DNA of 45,663 nucleotides from Gammaproteobacteria bacterium. GTDB taxonomy: Bacteria > Pseudomonadota > Gammaproteobacteria > Pseudomonadales > Azotimanducaceae. The translations under genes were made by a program, and so were the position numbers. Positions 21,501 through 29,156 of the stretch are shown one piece after another; the first letter of the stretch is position 1; the number at the start of each line of letters is the position of its first letter. The notes under the pieces are model-generated. The model had not been told where the DNA came from. It saw only the letters and a list, made by a program, of their open reading frames with translations, and made no database searches. The stretch lies in contig VXYV01000017.1 of NCBI GenBank assembly GCA_009845835.1, forward strand, positions 1 through 45,663, given 5' to 3'.

Positions 21501-21527
21501 CCGTGGACACTGATCGTTGAGCCGTGA
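15516..21527 (+). CDS. A2M copy 2: intact secreted thioester alpha-2-macroglobulin
   Basis: This 2003-residue protein is the only unbroken copy. It is longer than the well-known enterobacterial YfhM type (about 1650). The start is GTG 15516 or ATG 15531; either leaves a signal peptide ending ILSCGLYAQ, in which ILSC could serve as a lipobox. Domains in order: SbsA-like Ig (about 30-130), macroglobulin domains including the A2M_N segment near residue 632, a variable bait-like region (about 1209-1253), LPDNLTSWKVVVMAVSTDDRFG, and the CWEQ thioester (1480-1483, matching CxEQ). An alpha/alpha-toroid and a C-terminal domain end in EPWTLIVEP. By family knowledge a protease cuts the bait, the thioester reacts and the protease is trapped at the outer membrane or in the periplasm. 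No pbpC lies beside it, unlike many bacterial A2M loci. Confidence 0.9.
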   Translation: MANTTMKFLVLIAIGILSCGLYAQNSGASKPLEVRAVYPSGSEVRSTNQITIEFNQNVVALGASMFIEDAIPIEIEPALECEWNWVELDTLTCDLPSNSKLALSTRYQVTVLPGIQTSGGQTLAQEYVHVFETITPAIWRASLVSWMSPTQPIITVGFNQDVENNELHNKVFLFDEVSGRTIPTSIKRDDWQFRSTLRDDYFGTERKYLNVEDFIRGSAVLLLPDEPLSPSSKVSVVLATGVAGATGNLKSKERLVFDPSITTYAEEFRLLGFGCHDVFENVLYFEAGKPDIPRCSISSPVILTFSSKFVEREIFDYVQTQPTTSLVGNSWYRNWYTPSLEGIEGIHYTVKGEFAPNETYQFALAPEPPQKALEDIYPRVLPVYDGFGRPLVGPKEFAIHTSHLAPESRLEVTTFVTAANSLFDPQMHLRNVDDVKILFDTIDSNGVSRNQIFTRMGPDRDDVEESRLLGLRAALNSAGVMRGRIVGKPRFSWPADQTEHQFFAQVTPYSVFFKLGEYNSLAWVLDLQTGAPIANATVDFYESTSIDFFQPKNKIFTGFTDEDGLLVVPGFETFKSGWDEADHSMEQECEENRECTVYLARVTKNEELAFLPLVSDYRINGPYRLKLHANVDHWATTGQKLYRRGDTVHVKGYVRLDFDEQRQIPKTGNFGLCVRGPEDRNYEFDSLSLNEFGAYNETFKLNDHTPLGDYKLILVYDPIRPLSDVCSHFPHRFFLDLSPTDGILTTIGGEFEVFEFKTNPIRVSQNLSAKTYVRGEAMSIATSAQLHAGGPYADAQVQIVVEIDPQEPPIDIVDTGLWEFDTPYPNRYERRRLVEDTVQTDDFGENTYVVEPIDIDIYYGELVSETAVASDRGKYVAARASAAYYGVDQFVGIQRPDRYNDFYDGYNQEVKVNEPWPIGVLVVSKDQEIVSDKKVTITVYERGEKLSGESNRYDWKKFFDCELISQPQLVACEFTPTKETYYRIEAEIVDSKGYSHRSRIQIEAIDDVHGWLDKLELKEIVELGVSCSNSAVGVGDLVQCEVKNHFDSSPVLVTIERAGILDQWLVRLDDVDSIIEFKVRESYAPHFRMTVLSTAPRTREGHVGNVYQGSFFQLANAEFKVEDLRFIPLSLTVAADRETYSPRDTVKLTITSDHPYGKSIPVEYAVAVIDEALLDLSGAGEDYYDPSKKIWDIDVNGPVTYGLVARLMNTSRTVTNIESRLFREARGVMFSMMASYDDPHLNEELPDSKTRRADKLIAYWEPSVIASKKRTKLEFALPDNLTSWKVVVMAVSTDDRFGFASTTFGSVKDTEIRPVAPNVVTEGDKFHLGASIYNRANRNRTLTVELQIEGLLAADVEKSYREKLRFAPQERKLVTVPVKAGFLPMDFPNYQNSSEITVVASAGDRRDKDALEMHIPVRTSRFPVSSIVYGALEGDLTSIPFAIPDKLVDQKGELTFSLATDEGVNLDGVFRYIRDYRYPCWEQRLTRALLAMQYSRIERQGGKHGIQWSGTEEIITMVLDEASNYQAPNGGMAFFEPKNANASPYLSAYTLIAFAWLADAGYSVPQSIKDKLIDFLSEVIPWDSEDLEQDVPYGEKKLLSPFQATVGAVILHGRAISNELSESELIAYSDYLEQMGLFGLSQYLLAALELDPQLQLIDEILARIMNHRSLVDGAVEFVEDAPFSTGARLLHSDTRSLCSILESLTKYSELSSNGIDVGELKELANSVRYIRGSLPRWMSTQDNVFCTQAMLEFSDFMSSKVGEFVATVDLSSQSTGMTTRIADAWQFDLDTTRLQQRYSLKPELLGNRGTIDIRRQGKGIAFYNVELSYLTTADRNLNRLSGFEIYREYVVFRNHEPQILQPGDHVNKGEFVLVNLYLSNEVNRYFVVVDDTVPGGIEPVNDELGTESRFHKSRGKQEILPTSTWFDVFKNASSGAGSFRYRELGLQNVRYFAKYLWRGKYHLQWMGQVITPGEFTVIPTHVEEMYRPVMFGKSEPWTLIVEP
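19140..19275 (+). other. Putative bait region of A2M copy 2
   Basis: These 45 codons lie between TYGLVARLM and TRRADKLIAYW. The segment contains several Arg, Met and Glu residues and is shorter than in copies 1 and 3. The flanking blocks are strongly conserved, while this segment hardly aligns. Confidence 0.5.
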
Positions 21528-21545
21528 ATTTTGGAGTCTAATCTA
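21525..21545 (+). repeat. 21-bp spacer repeat, unit 2
   Basis: It is identical to 15493-15513: stop codon of one A2M copy plus spacer leading to the next. An added AAAGAGGA at 21545-21552 then gives copy 3 a better ribosome binding site. Confidence 0.8.
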
Positions 21546-21556
21546 AAGAGGAACCT

Positions 21557-21892
21557 ATGACCAAGAACTTTCTGGGTTTGATATTCGTTGGGATCATCTT
21601 CTGTGAGTTGTATGCACAAAGTCTCGTTGCAGAGACATCTTTAGAAGTGCGAGCAGTTTACCCAACCGGATCCGAGGTTCGAATTTCCGCTCAAATTACC
21701 ATAGAGTTTAATCAAATTGTCGTCTCGCTTGGTGCTTCGATGTTTAACGAAGATGACATCCCGATAGAGATTGAACCAGCCCTCGAATGTGAATGGAATT
21801 GGGTTAAATTAGACACGTTGAAGTGTGATTTACCGACCAACTTCAAGTTGGCTCTATCGACTAGGTATCAGGTTACTAGGAACTTCTATTAA
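21557..21892 (+). CDS. A2M copy 3, fragment 1: signal peptide and first Ig domain
   Basis: The fragment encodes 111 residues behind AGAGGA: signal peptide ending CELYAQ and most of the SbsA-like first domain. The native sequence ends at RYQVT; the last four residues and stop come from the IS left end. Confidence 0.6.
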   Translation: MTKNFLGLIFVGIIFCELYAQSLVAETSLEVRAVYPTGSEVRISAQITIEFNQIVVSLGASMFNEDDIPIEIEPALECEWNWVKLDTLKCDLPTNFKLALSTRYQVTRNFY

Positions 21893-21983
21893 TTCTGCAA
21901 ATTGGTTAAATTGTATTGAATTGTGACTAGAATCACTAGTTGGAACAGGATTTCCAGAACTTGAGAAGACTGGAGGATTTGAG

Positions 21984-23084
21984 ATGACCCGAGAAATAAG
22001 TTCAAGTGAGTCTGATTGTTTCGTTGCTTCAGAGATAACCGATGCGTTATCGCAAGTTAAGGAAACGATGTTGGAGCGTTTAGATCGAGTGGTGGATTGG
22101 GAACGGTTTCGGGTGCCATTGGGCTTGATTTGGACCTGGACGGGCGATGATGGTCGCCGCGGTCGGCCGTCGTGGGATGCGGTGCAGATGTTTAAGGTAT
22201 TGGTGTATGGGAAATGTCACGGGAATCTGTCGGAGGCGTCATTGGAAGATCACTGTTCGGTAAATCTGCGGGTGAAACGCTTTGTTGGTTTAGGCTTAAA
22301 ACAAGGGCCGGATGCGAAGACGATCCACAAGTATCGTTCAGTGTTAGCTCACAGTGGTCGGATGGTGGAATTGTTTGACGAGTTTATCTCGCAGTTGACG
22401 GCCAAAGGTTATCGGTTAGCGGAAGGTACGTTAATTGATGCGAGTTTGATCGCCGCCCCGGTGCAACGTAAGTTGGCGCCGTCCGCGGCCGCCGAGTTAT
22501 CGGGGGAAGCCGATCAACCACCGACCTTGACTACGGTGTCTGAAGTTAGGGAGGCTAACGCGGGGAAGGAAGCCCAGCACCGCCAACAGGATCGGGAGGC
22601 GCGTTGGGTGAAACGTCAGGGGCACGCGGTGTTTGGTTATAAGGATCACGTGGTTGCGGATACGACCCACAAGTTTATTTGGGCGAGTGGTGTGACGCCG
22701 GCGAATGTTCACGATTCGCAGGTGGCGTTGGGGTTATTGGAGAAAGTGCCGATCCCAACCAAGGTTGATGCGGATCGGGGTTATGATTCGGTGCGAATCC
22801 GTTCGGGTTTAACGGTCTTAGGTCATGAGCCGTGCATTGCGGCCCGGGCCCCGACCCGTGGGCACGAAACTAAGACGGCGAAGTCGGCCCGAATCACCAC
22901 CAACCAAAAGCTCTCGCGCACTCGGGTTCGGGTTGAACACATCTTCGGGACGATCAAACACGATATGGGGTGTCGCTTACATCGGGGAATAGGTTTAGCT
23001 CGAGCGGAATCGGAAATCTTCTTGCAAAACTTGGTGTACAACATGCGTCGCCTCGTTTCGGTGGAGGCAAAATTGAAGCCGTAG
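21984..23084 (+). CDS. IS5-family DDE transposase
   Basis: This intact 366-residue transposase starts behind GGAGG with a seven-base spacer. The N-terminal domain (RGRPSWDAVQMFKVLVYGK) and the DDE core are clear: LIDASLIAAP (D152), VDADRGYDS (D264) and VRVEHIFGTIKHDMG (E318). The last has the family's Glu plus a downstream His-Asp context. It is somewhat longer than IS5 itself because of a charged insert around residues 165-215. It catalyses cut-and-paste movement of the element between its terminal repeats. No frameshift or missing catalytic residue is visible, so it may be active. Confidence 0.92.
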   Translation: MTREISSSESDCFVASEITDALSQVKETMLERLDRVVDWERFRVPLGLIWTWTGDDGRRGRPSWDAVQMFKVLVYGKCHGNLSEASLEDHCSVNLRVKRFVGLGLKQGPDAKTIHKYRSVLAHSGRMVELFDEFISQLTAKGYRLAEGTLIDASLIAAPVQRKLAPSAAAELSGEADQPPTLTTVSEVREANAGKEAQHRQQDREARWVKRQGHAVFGYKDHVVADTTHKFIWASGVTPANVHDSQVALGLLEKVPIPTKVDADRGYDSVRIRSGLTVLGHEPCIAARAPTRGHETKTAKSARITTNQKLSRTRVRVEHIFGTIKHDMGCRLHRGIGLARAESEIFLQNLVYNMRRLVSVEAKLKP

Positions 23085-23120
23085 CCGTTCTTTCAGGGGG
23101 GCGTCCGCCCGCGTGCCTAA

Positions 23121-23143
23121 AAACAGGCATAAACCGCCTGTTT
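23121..23143 (+). terminator. Hairpin past the transposase gene
   Basis: AAACAGGC (23121-23128) and GCCTGTTT (23136-23143) pair perfectly over eight bases with a seven-base loop, 37 bases after the transposase stop. No T run follows, so the terminator role is tentative. Confidence 0.35.
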
Positions 23144-23257
23144 GGCGGGTAAATTCACTCATTTTTACCGCTTTTTTGCCAAATTTCTTCCAAAAATTCA
23201 ATTTTCAATGAGCACAAACCAAAACCAGCAAAATCATTCGTTAAATAGAAGTTCCCT

Positions 23258-25252
23258 ACTGTACTTCCAGGAATTCAGACACCACATGGTCAAACACTCG
23301 AACAAGAATACGTGCATGTGTTTGAGACGATCACGCCAGCGATCACGGACACACGACTGATTTCGTGGATGTCTCCTACACGGCCGATCATAAGAGTGGA
23401 ATTTAACCAAGAAATTGATCGAAACGAACTGCTCAATAAGGTTTTCTTGTACGATGAAGTCTTAGGGCGAACCGTACCAACGGCAGTCAAACTTTATACC
23501 TGGCAGTTCCGTGAAAAACTTGAAGACGATTACTTCGGTACTGAGCAGGAATACCTGAGTGCAGGCCATTTCCTGCGCGGAGATGAGGTTATCGTTTTTC
23601 CTTCCGAAGATCTTTCATATAGTTCGAAGGTCTCTCTTGTATTGTCTCCCGGTGTGGCTGGTACTTCAGGAAGTGTCGAATCAAAAGAAAAACAGTTGAT
23701 TGAAACGTCAATTAAGACCTATCCAGAAGAGTTTCGTTTACTAGGTTTTGCATGTCAAGATGTGTCTAGAAATTTTCTATACTCCGATGTCGGTGAAACT
23801 GATATCCTCCTTTGCAGTTTCTCGTCACCGGTTGCCTTAACGTTCAATTCTCCCTTTAAGGAGCGCCACTTGCAAATGTTGAACTCTAGTTTGTTTGAAA
23901 CGGAAACCTTTGAATACGTACAGATTCAACCACCTGTTAATGTAGGTGATCATTCGTGGAACGCATGGCGGCTAAGGGAAATCGAAGAAATAGAAGGCAT
24001 ACATTTCTTGATTAATCCTAATTTCGCCCCAAATACGACCTATCAATTCACGATAGCTCCTGAACTTCCTCTGACAGATCTAGAGGATATATATCCGAGT
24101 GTTTTACCCGTTTACGATGGTTTTGGACGGCCTCTAGTCGGACCTAATGAATTTGCAATACATACCTCCCATCTTTATCCCAAAGCGAGTTTAGAAGTAC
24201 GGACCTTGGTAACAGCAGCCAACTCTATGTTTGATCCGAAGATGTATCTTCAAAACGTGGACGAAGTCAACGCTTTTTTCGATACTATCGATTCTCAAGG
24301 AGTGTCAAAAAACCAGACATTCACTCGCACCGGCCCAAATCTTAACGATGTTGAGGAATCACGGTTACTTGGTCTGAGAGAAGCACTTAACTCTACCTCG
24401 GGGGTAATGCGTGGAAGCATTGTCGGAAAGCCAAGATTCGCTGGCCACGATGACCAACTTGAACACGATTTCTTTGCGCAGATTACTCCATATTCGGTCT
24501 TTTTCAAATTGGGCGAATACAACAGTTTAGCTTGGGTTTTGGATATACAATCCGGCGAACCCATTGCAAGAGTAACCGTTGATTTCTACAAAAGCACCTC
24601 GAAAGAATTTTTCAAACCACAACACAAGATTTTTACTGGTATTACCGATGAGGATGGCATCTTAGTTGTACCCGGCTTCGAAACTTTCGATTCCGGTTGG
24701 GATCAGGCTGATCATTCGATGGATCAAGAATGTGAAGAGGGTGAGAGCTGTACCGTATATCTTGTAAGGGTTAGCAACAACGAAGATCTTGCGTTTTTGC
24801 CACTCGTCTCTGACTACCGCATGAGTGGTCATTACCGAACAGATTTCGATAAAGATATTGATCACTGGGCAACTACAGGACAGAAGTTGTATCGACGTGG
24901 AGATACAGTTCAGATTAAAGGTTACGTTCGTCTGGAATACGATGAACAGCGACAGATTCCAGATTCAGGCAATTTCGGTCTTTGCATTGAGGGACCAGAA
25001 AATCGCAATTACGAAATCGACTCTCTATCTGTGAACGAATTTGGAGCTTATTACGCAGAGTTCAAATTATTCGACAGTACTCCTTTAGGAGACTATGAGT
25101 TAGTTCTAGTGTATGACCCCCTCCAACCACTTTCGGGCTCATGTTCACACGTCGGCTATTGGAAGTCGAAGACCGACGGAATCCAAATCGTGAGGGAAGG
25201 TGAGTTTGAGGTATTCGAATTTAAAACTAACCTTATTCGGGTCAGTCAATAG
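23258..25252 (+). CDS. A2M copy 3, fragment 2: N-terminal macroglobulin domains
   Basis: This continues copy 3 directly after the IS in the same frame as fragment 1 (TVLPGIQTPHGQTL...) to a premature TAG at 25250-25252. The first start codon in the piece is near 23312 and lacks a ribosome binding site. It includes the A2M_N segment DHWATTGQKLYRRGDTVQIKG. Confidence 0.6.
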   Translation, partial: TVLPGIQTPHGQTLEQEYVHVFETITPAITDTRLISWMSPTRPIIRVEFNQEIDRNELLNKVFLYDEVLGRTVPTAVKLYTWQFREKLEDDYFGTEQEYLSAGHFLRGDEVIVFPSEDLSYSSKVSLVLSPGVAGTSGSVESKEKQLIETSIKTYPEEFRLLGFACQDVSRNFLYSDVGETDILLCSFSSPVALTFNSPFKERHLQMLNSSLFETETFEYVQIQPPVNVGDHSWNAWRLREIEEIEGIHFLINPNFAPNTTYQFTIAPELPLTDLEDIYPSVLPVYDGFGRPLVGPNEFAIHTSHLYPKASLEVRTLVTAANSMFDPKMYLQNVDEVNAFFDTIDSQGVSKNQTFTRTGPNLNDVEESRLLGLREALNSTSGVMRGSIVGKPRFAGHDDQLEHDFFAQITPYSVFFKLGEYNSLAWVLDIQSGEPIARVTVDFYKSTSKEFFKPQHKIFTGITDEDGILVVPGFETFDSGWDQADHSMDQECEEGESCTVYLVRVSNNEDLAFLPLVSDYRMSGHYRTDFDKDIDHWATTGQKLYRRGDTVQIKGYVRLEYDEQRQIPDSGNFGLCIEGPENRNYEIDSLSVNEFGAYYAEFKLFDSTPLGDYELVLVYDPLQPLSGSCSHVGYWKSKTDGIQIVREGEFEVFEFKTNLIRVSQ

Positions 25253-27955
25253 CTGGACGCCCCTAGCTATGAACGCGGGGAATCAATCACAATCACAACT
25301 ACTGCTGAATTGCATGCTGGCGGTCCTTATGCAGCGGCTAACGGGCAGGTCGCGATAGATATTTATCCAAAGATACGACCCATCGATATAGTCGATACCG
25401 ATTTTTGGGAGTTTGACAGAAATCGACGGACATGGTACCCTCAGCGTGGAATTATCGAAGACACGATTAAGTTAGATGAAAACGGTAAGAATAGCTATTT
25501 GGTCGAATCTTTCGATAGTCAAATTTACTATGGCCAATTAATCTCGGAAACTGCTGTATCCAGTGATCGTGGCAAACATGTCGCAGCGCGAGCATCTGCT
25601 ACCTACTTCGGCGTGGATCAATTTGTCGGAATTGAACGACCCGACGAGTTCAATAAGTATCGGATCGGAAACCGGCAAGAAGTACAAGTGAACGAACCAT
25701 GGCCAATCAACGTACTGGTCGTATCCAAAGACCAAGAAATCATCTCTGACAAGACAGTATCTGTCTCAGTTTATGAACGCGGTGAGAGGCAGTATGGACA
25801 AATAGATCCCTATGAATGGACTGAATTCTTCAACTGTGAGATCATTTCTCAACCACAAAAGGCTTCGTGTGAATTCACGCCGACTGCGGAAACCCATTAT
25901 CGAATTGTGGCAGAAATAACAGACTCGAAAGGACATTCGCACCTCTCATATATTGAAATTGAAGCAATTGACGACGAAACTCGGTGGCTGGATAAACCAG
26001 AACCAAAAGAAGTAGTGGAGATGGAGTTGGAGTTGACCTGTGATAACAAAAAAGTCGCCGTTGGCGATTTAGTTGAATGTAGCGTTCAGAATCACTTTGA
26101 CTCAACTCCAGTTCTTGTCACCGTTGAACGAGCTGGAGTTATTGATCAATGGTTAGTGAGACTAGATAATGTAGACCCAGTCTTTGAGTTTGAAGTACTC
26201 GAAACCTATGCGCCACGCTTTAGATTGGTGGTTCTGTCCACGGCACCCAAAACGCCTGCTGGTCATGTAGGGAGTGTCTATCATGGTAGTTTTTATCAAC
26301 TAGCAAAGGTAGGGTTTACGATCGAAAATCCTCGGTTAATTCCACTTTCGATTAAAGTGGCTGCAGATCGTCAGACCTACAGCCCTCGAGACTCCGTGAA
26401 ATTGACGATCACTAGTGAAAGAAACTACGGCAAGTCGATACCAATTGAATATGCAATTGCAGTAATCGACGAAGCTTTGTTAGATTTAAGTGACGCTGGT
26501 GAGGACTATTACGACCCAACCCAAAAGATATGGGACATTGATACTGATGGAGTAATGATTTATGGCTTAGTCACAAGGTTGATGAATATATCGCGAAAAA
26601 AAACCACATCAGGTTCGCGTTCTCGAATGAACGATTATTCTTCCGGCGACTCTGGTGGTATTCGTCCCTCATACATGACGCCATTCGAAGATGTTTCCCA
26701 GCTAAGTGAGTTAGATGAGAAGAGGGCGAAATCTGAGACACGCCGAGTAGTTAGGTTTCTAGCTCATTGGGAGCCTTCGGTTCTTGCGACGGGTGAACGC
26801 ACAAAACTAGAGTTTTCACTACCGGACAATTTGACGAGTTGGAAAGTGATGGTTCTGGCAGTTTCGGCAGATGATCGATTTGGATTTGCTTCGACAACCT
26901 TTGGATCGATTAAAGACACCGAAATTCGCCCGGTCGTTCCCAATGTTGTGACCGAAGGGGACAAATTTCACCTCGGGGCATCCATTTACAACCGGACCAA
27001 TCGAACTCGTACCTTAACGGTGGAATTGCAAGCGAAAGGATTACTGTCTACCGAGGTAGAAAATTCCTATCGTGAGAGATTGCAATTTGCTCCACAAGAA
27101 CGAAAATTAGTTACTTTTCCATTCGAGGCTGGGTTTTTACCGCGAGATTTTCAAAGTTACCGACGTTCTGGAGAGATTACCGTCGTCGCGAGTGCTGGAG
27201 ATCGTCGTGATAAAGATGTCCTGGAGATGCGGATTCCGGTACGAACTAGTCACTTCCCGGTATCGAGTGTGGTTTATGGTGCTTTGGATGGCGACTTGAC
27301 CTCCGTTCCATTTACGATACCAGAGAAACTGAAGGATCAGAACGGTGAGTTGACATTCTCGCTCACCACTGATGAGGGAGTAAATCTAGACGGTGTTTTT
27401 CGCTACATTCGTGACTACCGTTATCCTTGTTGGGAACAACGACTTACACGTGCCCTGTTAGCTATGCAGTATTTGCGAATCGAAGACGAAGGGGAACAAC
27501 ACGGTATTCAATGGTCAGAAGCCGAAGAAATCATCGAATTGGTTTTGGATGAAGCGATCAGCTATCAAGCACCAAACGGTGGTATGGTATTTTTTGAACC
27601 TAGGGACTCCAATGTTAGTCCGTATTTATCGGCGTACACCTTGATTGCTTTTGCATGGTTAGCTGACGCGGGATATGACGTACCGCAGTCGATAAGAGAT
27701 AAGTTGGTCAATTTCTTACGAACTTACATGACTTGGGAAACTAACCGGATTGCTTGGGTGCCACGCGAAGAGAGGAAGTGGTTTGGGCACTTCCAAGCAA
27801 CCGTTAGTGCAGTGATTCTTCAAGCACTAGCGATCTCAAATGAACTTGCCGAGAGTGAACTCATTGAATATTCTGATCGCCTTGAACAGATGGATTGTTC
27901 GGACTATCTCAGTATTTGCTTGCGGCACTGGAGGTGGATCCGAAACTACCTCTAA
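25253..27955 (+). CDS. A2M copy 3, fragment 3: bait-like region and thioester domain
   Basis: The reading continues in the same frame beyond the TAG (LDAPSYERGE...). It holds a bait-like stretch (26585-26750), the LPDNLTSWKVMVLAVSADDRFG segment and CWEQ (Cys at 27428-27430). Native sequence ends at LEQM (27890-27892); the final 20 or so residues are out of frame. Confidence 0.6.
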   Translation: MDAPSYERGESITITTTAELHAGGPYAAANGQVAIDIYPKIRPIDIVDTDFWEFDRNRRTWYPQRGIIEDTIKLDENGKNSYLVESFDSQIYYGQLISETAVSSDRGKHVAARASATYFGVDQFVGIERPDEFNKYRIGNRQEVQVNEPWPINVLVVSKDQEIISDKTVSVSVYERGERQYGQIDPYEWTEFFNCEIISQPQKASCEFTPTAETHYRIVAEITDSKGHSHLSYIEIEAIDDETRWLDKPEPKEVVEMELELTCDNKKVAVGDLVECSVQNHFDSTPVLVTVERAGVIDQWLVRLDNVDPVFEFEVLETYAPRFRLVVLSTAPKTPAGHVGSVYHGSFYQLAKVGFTIENPRLIPLSIKVAADRQTYSPRDSVKLTITSERNYGKSIPIEYAIAVIDEALLDLSDAGEDYYDPTQKIWDIDTDGVMIYGLVTRLMNISRKKTTSGSRSRMNDYSSGDSGGIRPSYMTPFEDVSQLSELDEKRAKSETRRVVRFLAHWEPSVLATGERTKLEFSLPDNLTSWKVMVLAVSADDRFGFASTTFGSIKDTEIRPVVPNVVTEGDKFHLGASIYNRTNRTRTLTVELQAKGLLSTEVENSYRERLQFAPQERKLVTFPFEAGFLPRDFQSYRRSGEITVVASAGDRRDKDVLEMRIPVRTSHFPVSSVVYGALDGDLTSVPFTIPEKLKDQNGELTFSLTTDEGVNLDGVFRYIRDYRYPCWEQRLTRALLAMQYLRIEDEGEQHGIQWSEAEEIIELVLDEAISYQAPNGGMVFFEPRDSNVSPYLSAYTLIAFAWLADAGYDVPQSIRDKLVNFLRTYMTWETNRIAWVPREERKWFGHFQATVSAVILQALAISNELAESELIEYSDRLEQMDCSDYLSICLRHWRWIRNYL
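26585..26750 (+). other. Putative bait region of A2M copy 3
   Basis: About 55 codons between MIYGLVTRLM and TRRVVRFLAHW, with a Ser, Gly and Arg rich first half and an acidic second half. It is unlike the matching stretches of copies 1 and 2. Confidence 0.45.
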
Positions 27956-29001
27956 ATGACGAGATATTTGCACGAATTATGAACCACCGTTCACTAGTCA
28001 ATGGTGCGGTGGAGTTTTTCGAAAACGTACCGGTGACAAGTCGCTACCGTCTACTGCATTCCAGTACTCGCTCACTATGTTCGATTCTGGAATCGCTAAC
28101 GAAATTTTCGGAATTATCTTCGAATGGAATCGATGTAAGCGAATTAAAGGAATTAGCGAACTCGGTTCGTTATGTTCGTGATGATTTGCCACGGTGGATG
28201 AGTACCCAAGATAATGTTTTCTGTACGCGAGCGATGCTAGAATTTTCTGACTTTATGAGTTCGAAAGTCGGAGAATTTCTCGCGACAGTGGACTTAAAAA
28301 GCCACAGTTCCAGGACAACCACTCGTCTGGCGGACGCTTGGGAATTTAACCTTAAAACGACAAGGCTGCAACAAAGTTACACTCTAAATCCCCAGATAGT
28401 GGGTGAACGTGGGGCGATAGAGATCAGTCGTCAGGGAAACGGTACCGCGTTCTATAACTTCGAGCTATCGTATTTAACTTCTGCAGACGAGAAACTCAAT
28501 CGTTTCTCAGGTTTGGAAATCCATCGAGAATACGTGGTTTATCGTAACCAAGAGTCGCATATCCTACAACCCGGGGATCACGTTCATAAGGGTGAAATCG
28601 TCGTTGTAAATTTATACCTGAACAACAAAATTGATCGTTATTTTGTTGTTGTGGATGACACAGTAGCGGGTGGCATCGAACCGGTTAATTATGAATTGGG
28701 GACAACATCAGAGTTTGATTTATCTCATGGGAGACATGATATTTTGTCGTCAAGTCAGTGGTCTGAGGAATTTAAAGACGCATCGCCTGGCAGTTGGGAT
28801 TTTGAGTACCGTGAACTGGACTTACAAAACGTGCGTTATTACGCTAAACGCCTTGATCGTGGTAAATTTCATTTGCAGTGGATTGGTCAAGTGATTACAC
28901 CAGGTGAATTCAAGGTAATTCCTACTCACGTTGAAGAGATGTACCGTCCCATTATGTTCGGTAAATCCGAACCGTGGACTTTGATTGTAAAAGAAAACTA
29001 G
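27893..29001 (+). CDS. A2M copy 3, fragment 4: C-terminal domains
   Basis: After a missing G the copy resumes in the next frame as LFGLSQYLLAALEVDPKL and runs to EPWTLIVKEN. The nominal TTG start at 27895 is an artefact of the frameshift. Confidence 0.6.
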
Positions 29002-29009
29002 AACGGGAT

Positions 29010-29036
29010 GTGTTTCAGTTGGGAACACTTTGTCTT
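29010..29036 (+). terminator. Probable terminator of the A2M array
   Basis: GTGTTT (29010-29015) and GAACAC (29023-29028) form a six-pair stem (one G-U) with a seven-base loop, nine bases after the stop, followed by TTTGTCTT. Confidence 0.4.
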
Positions 29037-29156
29037 GTACCAGTCCATTGAGTGTTTACGAGTGAATAAACTACTGAAATCAACAGTAAATTCTAGCGTG
29101 ATGTGTTTAGCAGGAAGGTAGCATTAAACTTTGTTTTCGTACAATATTGTTTCGAT

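Larger units (their letters stand above)
21878..23257 (+). mobile_element. IS5-family insertion sequence, about 1380 bp
   Basis: The element sits inside A2M copy 3. Its left end begins near 21878 with AGGAACTTCTATT and its right end is the inverse AATAGAAGTTCCCT, a terminal inverted repeat perfect over GGAACTTCTATT. Comparison with copy 2 suggests an ACT target repeat (21875-21877 and 23258-23260); a CTA repeat shifted by one or two bases is the symmetric alternative. It carries one transposase gene and is visibly more GC-rich than its surroundings, which fits recent arrival. A hairpin (23121-23128 with 23136-23143) lies beyond the transposase stop. Confidence 0.88.
21557..29001 (+). pseudogene. 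A2M copy 3: inactivated alpha-2-macroglobulin (IS insertion, nonsense codon, frameshift)
   Basis: The copy keeps homology to copy 2 from signal peptide to C-terminus but has three lesions. First, a 1.38-kb IS5-family element sits after the codon for Thr in RYQVT; its removal with one ACT repeat restores QVTVLPG in frame. Second, a TAG at 25250-25252 follows ...IRVSQ; copies 1 and 2 have Ser or Asn there. Third, one G is missing in ATGG at 27890-27893, where copy 2 has ATG GGA TTA TTC, and this shifts the rest. Without the lesions it would encode about 2020 residues including the CWEQ thioester (Cys at 27428-27430). It is listed as one pseudogene; its open pieces follow. Confidence 0.88.
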
